DNA of 64,000 nucleotides from Sipunculus nudus (GCA_026874595.1 CM049315.1:18871664-18935663); one strand, 5' to 3'. Numbered from the stretch's first letter, positions 37,268 to 50,384 are shown. Made by a program: numbers and translations. Notes: generated by a model from the sequence alone, not told the origin.

Positions 37268-38375
37268 TAAGTGGCCCATGGGCCATGACGCTCAGCTGAA
37301 TTTGACATACATGTGATGTGACGCAGGCATTGATTATTAGTGTTAAAATCTGCTGAAAAAAATTATTTAGGAACCTTGAACAGCGGGTAGAATGACTACC
37401 AGAGTGCTCAAAATCATGCATTTTGTCCATAGTCCTTATAGAAAACAGGTTACAGTGACCTTATCTAAGCTTTCCAATGAGATTTTACCACGGACTCCCT
37501 AGATGCAAAGTTAGAAGTTTCCACGTCACACTGCTACAATTTGTGCCCATCTGACTAACAGGGTGCTAAAATCATTTTCTTTCATACAGCTCGCAGAATA
37601 CAGATCACAATATCATTATTTCAGGTTTCCAAGGAATTTTCCCTGAACCCCTTAACCAGATAAGAAGTTTATAGGTCCAACTGTAACCAATCATGCAAAT
37701 CTGTCCTATAGGGTGATCAAATCATGTTCTTTTACATACATTGCAGAATATAGGTCACCATGACCTAATTTCACGTGTCCATAAAGATTTACGCAGGAAT
37801 GTCATTTCAGAAGATTCTCAGCCAAATGGATACATGTTGTGCCTGTTTGACTCACTGGGTGCTCAAAATCCTTTTTCTGGCCAGTAGTTCGCAAAATATA
37901 AGTCACCATGACCTTCATATTTTAGAGATTTGCCTAGGTCCTCCCTATATGTAAATTTAGATGTTTCAAGGTCAAACAGTAACAATTTTTACATTGTTAA
38001 CGGATGGACTGATTCATCTGAAGGTCTCAAAATAGAGGAAATAATGCGTTAAAGTAAGAAAATACAGCAGTCTTCAAGAAATTATGATACACTCCATGTT
38101 CAATATGCATGGAAAGAATCTTGGCAATCAGTCGATTAGTCATTCATATACTGGAGCTTTGTATCATGTATTTTTAATTATTCTGGGGTTCTTTCGGGCC
38201 CCATATCTCGGAAGATATAGGTGTCAGGTTTCCAAGGGAAATTTTTCTTGAACCTCCATGGGTTTCAGTTAGATTCTTTAGGACCAAAGGTTTTCGATTT
38301 GTGTCATGATTACGGACGATCGGACGGACAAAGAGTGATCGCTATAACTCAGATGAATATAGCTCAGATGGCTAA
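37268..38375 (-). mobile_element. Helitron-like element, family A copy 3, inverted
   Basis: On the minus strand it starts at about 38375 (TTTTTAGCCATCTGAGC, then a GTCCGTCCG stretch). It ends with the palindrome TGGCCCATGGGCCA (37272-37285) and CTTA. The body has diverged units containing ACCTAATTTC and GTGCTCAAAATC-type blocks at 130-150 bp steps. Confidence 0.6.
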
Positions 38376-39059
38376 AAAGCGATAAAAATAAAAACGAAGG
38401 CAGTTTTCACATTATCATTTATTTTCCCATTTTCTATCAAACACATGTAGGGTTTATTTACCGATCTGGAAATAGGGTGAACGTAACCTTACACACACCT
38501 ACACACACATAATAAATTAATTACACATATAACGCATCAGTTACGATGTATTTGACAAACACTCATTCTCCCGGATGGTATACGATAGTTATCAGTAACA
38601 CATGAATATGATATTATACGACGCTGTAGAAATGCATATCCAATTTTATCCAGCTCTCGTCATAGTTTTTTTTAGACATTAAACAATATTATATATTATT
38701 TGAATAAAGTATGAAAATAAAGTAAAAATAATTGCCAAATTTTACGCGATTTTGCACAAGTTTACACCATGTGATACTTTTGAACAAGCTTCAGGTTTGA
38801 AAGTTTATATATAAAGATTCCCTCTGTTGTTTTGACGGATCTGTGCCAGCTAAGAGCTTACGCATATAGGGTATTTATCATACATAATGGTTAAAGGTGC
38901 CTAGATTAGCTTCAAAGGTAAAGAATGTTCTGTATGTGCGTATTTGTTTTAGCGCTAATTTTTGTTATTATAATTTATAATAATAACAAGGCCTACAGGC
39001 CTAATGTGAACCTGTGCAATGGGATATACCTGAGTTATCAGCTTGGAACGATGAAAAGT
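38376..39059. other. Non-coding, nothing recognised
   Basis: AT-rich, without ORF or repeat structure that could be assigned. Confidence 0.5.
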
Positions 39060-39722
39060 ACTTAATTACTTTTCCGGTACATGTGTGGCACCGGAGTACA
39101 AGCACCAATTACATAAACGTCTCTCCTGAAATACTGGCATGGATGTCACAACATAAAAATTATTATAGGTGGCACCACCAGTCTTGTGTATGAGAAAGCC
39201 GTTGAAAATGTATTGACATGCAAAATGTTCGGCAGATAATTCAAACCAATCTTGTGCTATGTGCCCAGATGCACGAAACCCAAAAACAATTGTAGATGGC
39301 GCCACAAGTCTTATATACAACAAAACTATCCGAGGTGTATGAACATGCACAATTACACCTTGTATTTCACTCCTGAGAAGAAAACAGGGGCATAAACATT
39401 TAAAAATTCATTGAATGTGGCGACATCAATTCTTGGGAACAAAAAGCCATCGAAGATGCAAGGACAGGTCAAATTTTCAGGCCAATACATCTCTTGAGTT
39501 AGGTGCACTCGGCTGACTAAGCTCAATTGAAGCTGGAGAAGAAAACAGGGGCATAAACTTTGCAGAAATCATTGAATGTGGCGACACTAATTCTTGGGAA
39601 CAAAAAGCCATCGAAGATGCAAGGACAGGCCAAATTTTCAGGCCAATACATCTCTTGAGCTAGGTGCACTCGGCTGACGAAGCTCAGTTGAGGCAGGCAG
39701 TCCCCCCCCCCCCCCCCCCCCC
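39060..39722 (-). repeat. Family B-related repeat with a 161-bp tandem duplication and poly-C end
   Basis: Boxes GGTGGCACCACC (about 39171) and GATGGCGCCACA (about 39295), and phrases such as ATGCAAAATKTTCGG, link it to family B. Two 161-bp units starting GAGAAGAAAACAGGGGC at 39375 and 39536 are about 94% identical. The second ends in about 20 C. Confidence 0.6.
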
Positions 39723-40078
39723 CATGAAGCACTGCACTGACTGAACTTTTGACCTGTACCTGGGCGCATTATCAAAATATCGCACAGTCCTTTCATTGTT
39801 GAAGGTCAAATCATTAAGCCAAAATCTTTAAGTAACCTTGAACAAGTTCCACCTAGGAATCATTTGTTTGTAGTGTTATAGAATTTGAAACAACAGTTTT
39901 TCAGAAGAAGACTATTGCAGCCCTCCGTTTGATATATAGACCTACAAGGCCACAGCTTCATTTGTATGACTCTACCAAAAATCAATGAAATCGATCTATT
40001 CTTTAACAACTGAGAGAACCCTACTTGTGAAATATTAAACAAGGTGGCTTGATAGTTTCATCAAATAACATTTTAAAG

Positions 40079-40932
40079 GCTTAGCTGACGAGTTCTGGTG
40101 GCCAGACCTGTATTGTTTTGATTTTTTACGTATTTTTTTGTTTAACAGGGCAAAATTGTAACCGTTGGACATAGAAACGTCTCACTGTACATCCAAGAAG
40201 GTAAATAAAAACTCCTTGGAAACCTGAAATTAGGTCTCTGTTACCAATATCCTCCAAGCAATAGGGCTTGTTGGTACCCTCATGAATTCTTAGTAATTTG
40301 ATACAAAAATTAAAAGCTCAAGTATCTGCATTGCTCGTCATTATCCTTTGCATGTATATTGACCTTGGAGTGTTTCATCAGTTCATGCAGACTAATGGCG
40401 CCACCTACATTTTTCGAAATTTACGCATTTTTTCTCTACTTTTTAGACCTTTAAATGGAGCGGTCGTGTTGTAAATAGGGAACAAGCCGTAACCGTTAGA
40501 ACTAGAGACTTCTGTTTATCCAGGGGAGATCTCCTCGGAAACCTGAAATTAGATCATACTCACCTATATTCTGAAAGAAGCAACATGATCTGAGCACCCT
40601 ATAGGCGATTTGCATGATTGGTTACAGTTGGACCTAGAAACCTCTAATTTGATTAAGACCTAGGGAGGTTCCTGTAAAAATTTCTTGGAAATTTGAAATT
40701 ATGACACTGTGACCTATTTTCTGCAAGCTAAGTGCAAGATTATGATTTTATCGCCCTGTTAGTCAGATGGACACAAATGGTAGCAGCTGGATGTAGAATA
40801 AAGTGACTGTTACCTACATCTAAGGTCAATTGACTAAATGCATGATTTTGAGTACTCTGGGAGTCATTTTAACCATTGTTCAAAGCTTTCTTGAATTCGG
40901 CTGAGCGTCGAGGCCTTTGAGCAACTTGTATA
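40079..40932 (+). mobile_element. Family A copy 4, degraded
   Basis: It begins with a broken family A start (TTAGCTGACGAGTTC) and carries the 336-bp unit phrases (GTAACCGTTGGA, CTTGGAAACCTGAAATTAGG). It ends TTCGGCTGAGCGTCGAGGCC followed by ACTTGT at about 40923-40928. The 3' hairpin pairing is lost here. Confidence 0.55.
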
Positions 40933-40959
40933 TATAGTGGTTGAAAGTGGCTAAAATTA

Positions 40960-41790
40960 CGATTTTATTTTCCCGTAAAAAACAGGTCGATGCAGGTTGC
41001 GCCACTAAGTTTAAATTCTTGTAACTCCGCCAAAATTCATCTAACCCAAATTACTACAACAAACTTGAGAGAGCTCATCTCTGTATGAGAGTATTCCTGT
41101 GAAATATTGAACAAATTGGCTTAAAGGTTTTAGGAGAAGAAGATTTTTTCAAGGTTTTTCTTCGTATTATGTTGGTGGATGCAGGTGTCCCACATAAAGC
41201 TCAATCTCACATTTCACATGTGACCGATTTTTGCATACAATTTGGTTATGTTAGCTCCTGCTGTTCAATAGATATAATGGGTTAACATACTAGTGACCCC
41301 CGTACAAAAAAGGGCGAAACAGGTGGCGCCACGAATAACTTATTTCCAATATGACTCAAGATAACAACATTTGTATAAAATTTTGGGATGCTAGTTCCTG
41401 CCGTTTCTGAGACTGTAATTTTAGCATGCTTATTTGGTAAAATAACTAAGCTCAGCTACTTGTAACTCGGCCAAAACACCGAACTGGAACCATTCGATAT
41501 TCGTAAAAACTTGAGAAAGATTGTTTCTGTGATTATTTCTGTGAAATATTGAATTTTGGCTGCCCAGTTTCGTCGGAGATTTTTATTTTCTTTTAGCTGT
41601 TTTCCCGGTAAAATCTAAGTTAATGCATATATCCGAAAAGTAAGCTCAATCCGATAGAGTTTTTTAGATGACTAATGCTTTGCATAAAATTTAGTGTCGC
41701 TAGCTCCTGCTGTTTTTGAGATAGTATGTGTTATAGACGACGGACGACGCAACACCATCGGATAAGCTCACAGGTTCGTTAATAATAATA
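40960..41790. repeat. Third repeat family (C): two units about 430 bp apart
   Basis: CTTGTAACTC(C/G)GCCAAAA recurs at about 41027 and 41459. AAGCTCAATC recurs at about 41200 and 41638, and CTAG(C/T)TCCTGC(T/C)GTTT at several places. A GGTGGCGCCACG box lies at 41322-41333. It is followed by (TAA)n and (GAA)n at 41779-41832. Confidence 0.55.
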
Positions 41791-41832
41791 ATAATAAAAA
41801 TAAGAAGAAGAAGAAGAAGAAGAGGAGGAAGA

Positions 41833-42890
41833 GTACTGGTAGTAATATAGTAGTAGTCGTATAATTATTATGCCAAGGAATTTAAATGAACTCCCTGTTC
41901 AACTTCCATGATCCTGATTAAATTTATTACACAAATAGGAAGGATCACGATAAATCTTTCTCGAACCCAATTAAGAGGTTTTAAGCCCTGAGTCCAGTAT
42001 AAAATTATAAATTTCTAATAAATATAGTAATATATCCCAAAACCTTATACAATAATACCTTGGTGGAACCACGTGTCCTGTTCAACAAATAAACCTGGCT
42101 GACCAATTTCCATAAACATGTGCAATTTCTAAGAATTCGGAGTTTTTAATATGCTCACAATTGTTGTTCAGTAGCGGTAATAGGGAGATATAAACTTCCA
42201 CAAAAACAGAAAATTGTGGGAGGTCCCGAAGTTGGCGCCACCAGTTTTTTGTACAAGATACAGCTACAATAGATCTTTGGACACAATTCTCTCGGTGATA
42301 GAATGTGTTAAATTTCAAGGAAATTTGTTGATTGTTCTTCGAATTATATGGCTGCTATTCTAAAGTATGATTGACAGGGGATAACCTGCGCAAATGGGAA
42401 AACTGGTTGCAGGTGGCGCCTCCATTTAACTTTACAAGTTTAGCTATTTACCCTCATTAGTCACATGGGTTTTCAGAAACAAAATAATAGAAGTATAACC
42501 ATTCTTAATTTTTTCCCCCAAAAATGGAGCAATTCAAGGTCAAGGTCAACCTCATAATGACCTAATTTTTTAGCATTGACCCTTTCTATACTAATGTTCA
42601 TACGAAATTTTAAAAAGATCCGGTAATTATTTTTTTTAATTTTGAAGAATTTCTTGCTCAGAAAGGAATACATATATTGCGGTGCAACAGCCTTACCAAG
42701 CTCAAGAAACCAAAGTATCAATGTGGTTTCGTCTGGAGATAGGATATAAGCTTTAGCATCTGTGTAGTAAATGAATTTTTCAAATATTTTGTACAGTCTA
42801 TTCCTGGACCAACGAGCCTGTAGAAGGAGAATTCAGCTGACATTTCGGCATAACCAAACCTGCAAGGTAACTATTAGTTAATTTTGCTAA
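41833..42890. other. Repeat-like non-coding DNA with two GGCGCC boxes
   Basis: GTTGGCGCCACC at 42231-42242 and GGTGGCGCCTCC at about 42414-42425 sit in diverged sequence resembling the other families. No gene was seen. Confidence 0.4.
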
Positions 42891-42900
42891 ACATGTTGTG

Positions 42901-42901
<1 letters not shown>

Positions 42902-42959
<58 letters not shown>

Positions 42960-42965
42960 ATATAT

Positions 42966-43020
<55 letters not shown>

Positions 43021-43036
43021 CATATATATATATGAT
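42902..43036. repeat. Long (TA)n microsatellite with GACA interruptions
   Basis: More than 100 bp of TA dinucleotides in two blocks, each followed by TGACATATATATA. Confidence 0.9.
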
Positions 43037-43339
43037 TTATGACCTTTATATATATGTATAGTGAGAGGGAGACAGAGAGAAATAAAAGTATATAGAACAT
43101 TTAAGGATATGACAAGTTTATAAACAAATATACTTAATGTAAATTCAATGATGGCCTAATATTCTTATGTTTTAAAGGTTTGGCATAGTAATTATATAAT
43201 TGTCCCCCTCACATATTGCTTTAAGTTGCCGGTAATCCTACATAAATCAAAAATTGAAATTATGTGCCCAACATATGGATTTTCTTTGACTTTGGTTTTC
43301 TACTAGACCTAAACAGTATTACAAATTGTTAATATTATA

Positions 43340-43346
43340 TATATTG

Positions 43347-43388
<42 letters not shown>
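43340..43388. repeat. (TA)n(TG)n microsatellite
   Basis: A short TA run passes into about 14 TG repeats. Confidence 0.9.
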
Positions 43389-43389
<1 letters not shown>

Positions 43390-43442
43390 GTGTGTATGAA
43401 CATGGACATACAAGTTATCAATACATCCTTTTACTCCTGCAG

Positions 43443-43890
43443 CTATCCTTCAACTGACAACAAGTACACAGATGTATCTCAAGCCCTGTTGAGCCATGTG
43501 GATGGATTGGTTGCAAATGAATATATGGTAAGGGAATATGTTACTATGAATCCCATTTAAACTTACTTGTACAATGAATATTTTCTTATAGCATTTTACA
43601 CGGCACTGTTTCTTCCTCAGTTTTTAATTTTGTAATATTGAAGGCATACGTTTTGGGAGATTAATGGAAGTAGGACTCCTTAATCTATAGGAACCAACTC
43701 TCCAGTATGAATATTAAATATATTACATTTCCGTTGTAGCATCTAAAATAAAAATTATCAGGATGACCTATTCAGCCATAAATGCTGCATGTGATTCAAT
43801 GTTCACAAAATCCTGCACACAACTCTGTCAGATAAATGTGTTTTTCATGGAATTTGACATTTTATTTTGTATTTTCAGACACTCTGGTGA
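43443..43890 (+). CDS. Possible isolated exon pair of an unknown gene
   Basis: A 28-codon open stretch at 43443-43527 has a good acceptor (TTTACTCCTGCAG) and donor (ATG|GTAAGG). It encodes YPSTDNKYTD then VSQALLSHVDGLVANEYM, with gene-like composition. A following acceptor at 43878 would add TLW and a stop at 43888-43890. No upstream partner and no family match are known to me, so it may be the end of an unrecognised gene, a captured exon or chance. Confidence 0.25.
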
Positions 43891-44228
43891 AAACATCTTC
43901 GTTAAAAATTTGTAACACCGGCGGAAGGAGTAACCAGGGCAAGTCTATTGTTCAAGTACAGAAGCAGAAATAGAGCGAGAGCTATATGTTCACGTGGGTA
44001 GCCATGAACCCTACCTTATAGTGGTGAACTACTTGCCAGAGAGGAAGCCTGGGTGGATGCCGATACAACAAAGCTACATATTCAATCTTAATGTGAACAC
44101 TAAAACACACAGAAACCTGTCCACATTGTAAGGAATAATCAGTCGTAAAACTGTTGCAGACAAATACAAGTATCACAAAATACACTACCACTTTTTTTAA
44201 TAAATAAATGTTCTACTTAAAAATGTGT

Positions 44229-44328
<100 letters not shown>

Positions 44329-44351
44329 ACGGATGAACCTGACAGGTCCAT

Positions 44352-44487
44352 GACAACCCAAAGGTTGCAACAACATTTTACGACCCTTTTGACAACCCTA
44401 GAGGTTTTATTTATATGCTGACAACCTGGGTTGTTGTTTTAAGTAAATCCATTTGACAACCCTAAAATTGTCGATTGGACAACCCTA
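44352..44487 (+). repeat. Cluster of five GACAACCCTA motifs
   Basis: GACAACCC(TA) or close variants start at 44352, 44391, 44420, 44455 and 44478. Spacing is irregular (23-39 bp). Confidence 0.7.
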
Positions 44488-46635
44488 TGTTTTCATTGAA
44501 CTGTTTCTTTTCTACCGGCCAAACGCTTCAGGACATCATAGTGATATTGTGTCTTATGTGAATGAAATCTCTACCAAGTATACAGTTACACGTATTGATC
44601 TTAGTACTGATTTTGCTTGGTGTCTCTAATGGTAATGATAGGGGGTATTTGTCGTATATAGCTACTTTCTTCACTTTAGCATTTAAGGAATCTGATGTTT
44701 ATCTAATAATACGTAAAATTAAAGCTAGTTTAATAAATTTGAATGCTATTTTTGTGGATTGAATTATAAAATAATTTAAGATTTAAGAATAAAAATTTAT
44801 CATGCAACCAAGTGCTAAAAAGTAACTTTCCGGCTTTACAAAATCTTACATAAAGAACAGATCGTTAAAATTTTCACTTTTTTATTAGTTTATCAGTTTT
44901 GAGTGATTACTTGTCCTCGGACATCAGATTGATTCATTTGACATTTTAATTTGTTGTATGTTGTTTATCTAAATGGTACCTTCATGTATTAAGATGATAT
45001 ATGTACAACATGTGTGAATTCACTGGCGATCTGCTGGTCAGGTGGTAAACGCCAACAAGTGTTGTGTACGGGTTTTCTGTATATTTAAACAGTTCCTGTA
45101 AAGTATCACATACCTATCAGCAGGATCAGTTTGTGAACATTTTGTTGAGAAACGGCGTGCTGGGTGTAACGACGCAGGAGCAGCGCACAGGTATGTATAA
45201 AAGGTTGAATTCCACATATATCCACAGTCGGGCTGTTTGTAGGGGTATTATCCACAGCCCGGCCAAACACAACGCAAGACAAAAGGTTCACCTATATATA
45301 GTAAGCTGTACATTAACCTTATAATTAATCACTCCGATCAAATTGAGGTGAGGTCAAGGTGTCTCCTTACCTTTTTCAGCCACGGCAATCTGTCCTTAAA
45401 GGGTTCAAACCCGTATTTGCAGCCTTGAACCTTACTTTTCCGGACCGTAGAATATTTTTCAGGTTGTTTTATTAGTTTTTCTGGATTTGACCTCCCCCCC
45501 CCCCCTTCCAAAATGCTCAACCCTTCCTTTTCTCTCTAAGGGGCCAACCGGATTTTATTTGTAAAGTCCTTGTGAACAGAGTTGCATCGGTATTTCACTT
45601 ATGTAAAGGATGAGCCGTTAAGGCATTGTAGTTTGTAACAGTAGCGACCTCTTTTGAATGAAAAATTTGATTATTAGAAATGATTTACTTTCAAATCATT
45701 TCTCTATAATATATTTATTTTAATTTTCAGTCTTCATTGGCTTCATTTCATAATCAGCTTAATTAGCAGTGGTCAAGGAGTGTAGTATTGTGAATATTTA
45801 TGTAAGGGAGAGACTAAATTAAGATGCTTAATTGCATATATTTGTGAGTACTGCGGGTAACCTGTGTCTACCCCTGACCTAAAAGATGGCTCGGTGATAG
45901 GAGGAGGTTGATACCTGATTCAACCTCTGCCAACTTCTACAGCATAGGTGCCATCGATGGTAATAACTTGGCCATTTAAGTGCTCTGAGCAATACAACCA
46001 CACCTGTATTCTTCTGGACGTGGTTGATGCTGAATACGTGAAGGGGCAAACAGGTAAACCTGCGATTTTGCAATCTTCAGGAGTTCAAACGACAGGCGGC
46101 GTTGGAGGAAGGTGTCCCTTGTCAGCCACTGGATGAGGACCCTCTTCAGATAATGAACTTATCCCTTATTTCTTATTTGGCCATGATTGCGAAAATGTTT
46201 GATGAAGACACATTCATATCGTGATGGTATCTTATCCATGGTCTCTACTGGTCATAGAATATATGACATTACAGCTTTATCCAACACTATCATGCTTACT
46301 GAAATCCGACCCTCTACACAACTAACAATAATCCTAAATATTCCTGCATGTACATGTGCAAATATTGAAGATGTTTGTCGCGAATGCGCCATGGGAGATC
46401 TTTGCATGCATTGAGTCAGGGACATGTCACGGATATGCGCGTTAACTTAGATAAAATATATATCATATATATAATTGTTAGATATTATACAGTTAATGAA
46501 GATGGTTGATCTTACTAGCTCAGCCGCCGCCATCAGGATCAGTAGCTTCGTTAACCCCTGGAACAACAATAAGAACAGGGCTCCGTGAGAAAGATGCATG
46601 GCATTCTATTAATCTTATAATCTTATTATATCGTA

Positions 46636-46677
<42 letters not shown>

Positions 46678-46814
46678 TATATATGTCAATGATAAACGCT
46701 TCAAACAGGCACAGGAGTTATCATTCAGTTAAATAACAAAAACAAGATAGTGGTATGCATGTTGTACAACTATAGCATATGTAAAATACATGTACTTCCT
46801 TGTGTAAACTATTA
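44488..46814. other. Non-coding with one dispersed-repeat copy
   Basis: It contains copy 1 of the 45400/50390 repeat pair and a (TA)n run at 46639-46684. No gene could be supported; short ORFs match nothing known to me. Confidence 0.45.
45400..45820 (+). repeat. Dispersed repeat, copy 1 (partner at 50385-50790)
   Basis: Shared, in the same order: CTTTTCCGG, TTATTAGTTTTTCTGGATT, poly-C, CTTCCTTTTCTCTCTA, GTAGCGACCTC, and the stretch from AATTAGCAGTGGTC to GTAGTATTGTGAAT. Confidence 0.7.
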
Positions 46815-47773
46815 TAAGATAAGATAAGATAAGATAACATTTATTAGCCTTCAGTTCCAGGAATTTGTTGTTGACTTGCAATTCATTACATAAAAAATAA
46901 ATAAGTAAATAGACAGATAAATACATAAAAAATAATACATAAAAATACATAAAAATCACACATAACATATTGACTATGCATGTAAAATTAAGCATGTAAA
47001 AATGATAAAACAGATAATTCTGCAGGTAAAACACATAATTCAAAACATTAAATTTCTAAGAGGGTTGTGAGTTAAAAAGTTTAATACTGTGTGGTACGAG
47101 AGAATTTTTAAAACGAGTTGTTCTGCAGAATATTGTATCTAGGCCTTTACCTGAAGGTAAAAAACGGAACTCTGAATATAGGGGATGTGTTTTGTCATTC
47201 ATGACCTTAGATATGAAGGCCATTGTTTTGGTTTCACAGATTTCCTGGTGTGTGGCAAGAGAAGTACCAGTTATTCTACTACTTCTCTTCCTGGTATTAT
47301 TCAACTGTTTCTTTAACTTATCAGATATATTTGTAAACCAGCACTCCGGAGAATAAGTAAGGACACTGGAAATTACTGAATTATAAAACATGGTAATTAT
47401 GGTTTTGTCAATATTACGCTTTCTTAGATAATATAGATAATATAATCTTTTGTTTGCTTTCTTGGATTGATTCAACACATGTTCTTTCCAATTCAGATTT
47501 CTGTCAATAATACATCCTAAGTATTTATAATTTTCTACAATATCAACATCTTCATTTTTGATAGCAACTGGGGTAATTACAGATTTTGATCTCCTAAAAT
47601 CAAAGACTACTTCTTAAGTCTTCTTTACATTTAACTGAAGGTAGTGTTCCTCACACCAACCAGTCACATATTGAATGGTTTTCATGTAGAGCGATTCATC
47701 ATTCTTGTGTATCAGGCCTAGAATGACAGTGTCGTCTGCATATTTTGAACAACAAAGCTCGAAATTAAATATG

Positions 47774-47777
<4 letters not shown>
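46815..47777 (-). mobile_element. 5'-truncated non-LTR retrotransposon with one in-frame stop
   Basis: On the minus strand, YADDTVI (RT catalytic YADD) lies near 47735. It is followed by the end of the RT, an in-frame TAA at 47614-47616, and then the same frame runs on through KYLGCIIDRNLNWKEHV into a 140-codon stretch ending at 47056. That stretch has the usual C-terminal blocks (SVLTYSPECWF, THPLYSEFRFLPSG, TRFKNSLVPHSIKLFN). The 3' end is (TTATC)n at about 46815-46838. Sequence upstream of the RT is replaced by a GA/TC microsatellite. Confidence 0.85.

Positions 47778-47812
<35 letters not shown>
47778..47812. repeat. (TC)n microsatellite at the truncated 5' end of the non-LTR element
   Basis: Pure TC run; a second short TC run follows at about 47862-47876. 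Confidence 0.9.
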
Positions 47813-47816
<4 letters not shown>

Positions 47817-48236
47817 CCCCATACACCTTCCCATGTGCTTGAGGACAGATTCTTTCTTCCCCTCTCTCTCTCTCTCACCATACAAATTCACACTCACGTG
47901 TTTAAATATTTATAAATAATATAATTATATATTATAATAACAAGACAGCAGTATACACATATAGGATAACGGAATACCCCGTGGGTTTGATATACTAGTA
48001 TATATGATAGGAGCATTGGGTCCAGAACACAGATTCGACCGTGATGTGATTGGCTGGCGTAGTGTGACGTCACAGACAGATTTGGAAATTAATTAAGGTC
48101 TTATTACATGTATAGTTAACTATACCTTGGTTCCGTTTAGCTTTATAAACTTATGTTGAATTAACTAAGTTCCATAAATGACATATAATATTTGAATCTT
48201 CAGAATATCCTCTACTAGATCTGCTATATATAAAAA

Positions 48237-49405
48237 CTAGAATACGGGTAGTCGACAAGCGACTACGTGTATCCGCCAAAATCAGAGTGGAACGGGTGAA
48301 GTGAGGCATGGATTGAGTGGCAAGGGGAAATAGAGTGAGGTGTGTTGCATATTAGCATGGATGTATGCAGCCGAAATGTGTATGTAGGTGGCGCCACCTG
48401 CCAAAAAAATCGAGTAAGCTAACCAAGATGTTTAAACAAGAAAATTTTAGGCAGATAAGTCAAACCACTACTGAGATGAGTGATTTTAGCCGACGGCAGA
48501 CAAACAGACGGACGCTGTGCAAAAATGGTTGCAGGTGGCCCCTCCAGTTTAGTGTTTGATAAAGAGCTATGTGAGATCTATACACATGCAAAATTTTAGT
48601 CAAATCGGTCAAATGGTTCCCAAGATATGAGCTTGGATATCTGCAGCGTAAACTAGAATGTAGGTGGCGCCACCTGTCATAAAATCAGGAAAGCTGTTCA
48701 GGATGTATAAACCTGCAAAATTTTAGGCAGTTATGTGAAACCACTGCCGAGATATGAGTGATTTTATCCTACGACAGACAAACAGACGGACGCTGTGCAA
48801 AAATTTGTAACAGGTGGCGCCACCAGTTTTTGCCTATGGTAAAGAGCTATGTGAGATCTATATACATGCAAACTTTTAGGAAGATACGTCAAACCAGTCC
48901 GGAGATATAAGCATGGATGTCTGTAGCAAGAACGCGAATGTAGGTGGCGCCACCTGTCATAAATCAAGAAAGCTATTCTGGATGTATACGCATGCCAAAT
49001 TTCAGGTGTATAGTCAAACTACTGCACAGATTTGAGTGATTTTAACCCAAGGCAGACGAACAGATGGACACTGTGCAAACATGGTTGCAGGTTGCGCCAC
49101 CATTTTTTATGTATGTTATAAAGCTATTCAAGGGCTACATTTGTACATTTTTTTTTCCTGATCGGTCAAACGGTTCCCGAGATATGTGGGTTTATGTGTG
49201 GAATCAGACGCACAAATGGGCAGAGGAAAAGTCAGAGGTCAACGCAAATCGGTTAGGCACCAGTTCACATGTGACCCGATAATCGGTGTAAGTTTCGGAA
49301 AAATCCGTCCAGTAGTCTCAGAATAGTTCTCCGGTAACGAACGCGGCGGCGGCGGCGGAACCCGCTCAAAAACAGAGTATCCGCAAAATTTTTTTGTTGG
49401 TCTGA
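48237..49405 (-). mobile_element. Helitron-like element, family B copy 2 (1169 bp), inverted relative to copy 1
   Basis: Read on the minus strand, it starts TCAGACCAAC at 49405 and ends CCGTATTCTAG at 48237, followed by T. The terminal hairpin GTAGTCG-CTTGT-CGACTAC (48266-48248) is perfect and sits 11 bases before the end. Boxes GGTGGCGCCACC lie at 48387, 48663, 48813 and 48943, with a variant at about 49088. Length, order and both termini match copy 1. Confidence 0.75.
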
Positions 49406-49687
49406 ATTTTTTTTAAATTTTGCATAAAAAAACGCGGTAAATTTCAGCCTTTTTTTTCATTTGTACAAAGAACTCACACCTGACATTAAGTATGCTTTGA
49501 ACAATAACATCATCTTAAAATATGTGCTGCCACTTTGAATTCCATGGGAAACCGTATAAAATCTCACAAGAAAATATATATTGCACGAAAAAAAGTATAA
49601 AAAAAAAAGAATAAAAAAAATTGCCAAATTTTGAGCAATTTTTGCACAAGTTTACAGCTTGTGATACTTTTAAACAAGTTTCAGGTA

Positions 49688-49736
<49 letters not shown>

Positions 49737-50384
49737 TCAATTGGCTCAGGTAAACAGCCTATAATCACCATCTGAAGCTGATGATTTTGGAAAAAAGAGT
49801 GTAAGAAAGTATTAACCCCTTATTCCTTGAAGAAGAATGAGACAAGTATAAAAAGAAATTATGCCTTAAAGTATGTAACTTTGAAAAATAGTATAGAGCG
49901 CAGCTATTAAATATACACAAATATCTTGAAGCATTTTTTAAAAATTACATATGTATCATATTTCATCTTACTCAAATTTTAATTAACAATCAAACAGGCC
50001 TGCAACTGCTTTTTAAAATAAGATATCGAATAAAAAAACACGCCTTTTGGATATTTTCGAACGTATGTGTAAAATATGATAGTTGCATGCTTGAGAGTTT
50101 GTGAAAAAAAAAATATCCCTGAACATGGTGTAATCCACTGAAATACAGTTTTGGAGAAAATGGGAAATAACTGTTCGGGAAGATAAATTTTGTCCTATAC
50201 ATTTGGCTGACTGATATGTGAATACAAGTGACATTTGTATAGCATGAATTCACATCATAATCTGATTTTGTTCCTTTCCGCTTTTATTACTCTTCACCGT
50301 TTTCTTGTATTGAAAAGGCGATTTTGATGCCAAATATCAAGCCTTTAAGTGCCAAACATAGAAGCAGGCGGAGATTATGGAACT
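49406..50384. other. Non-coding with a (TA)n tract
   Basis: (TA)n lies at 49691-49734. No gene or family repeat was recognised. Confidence 0.5.
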
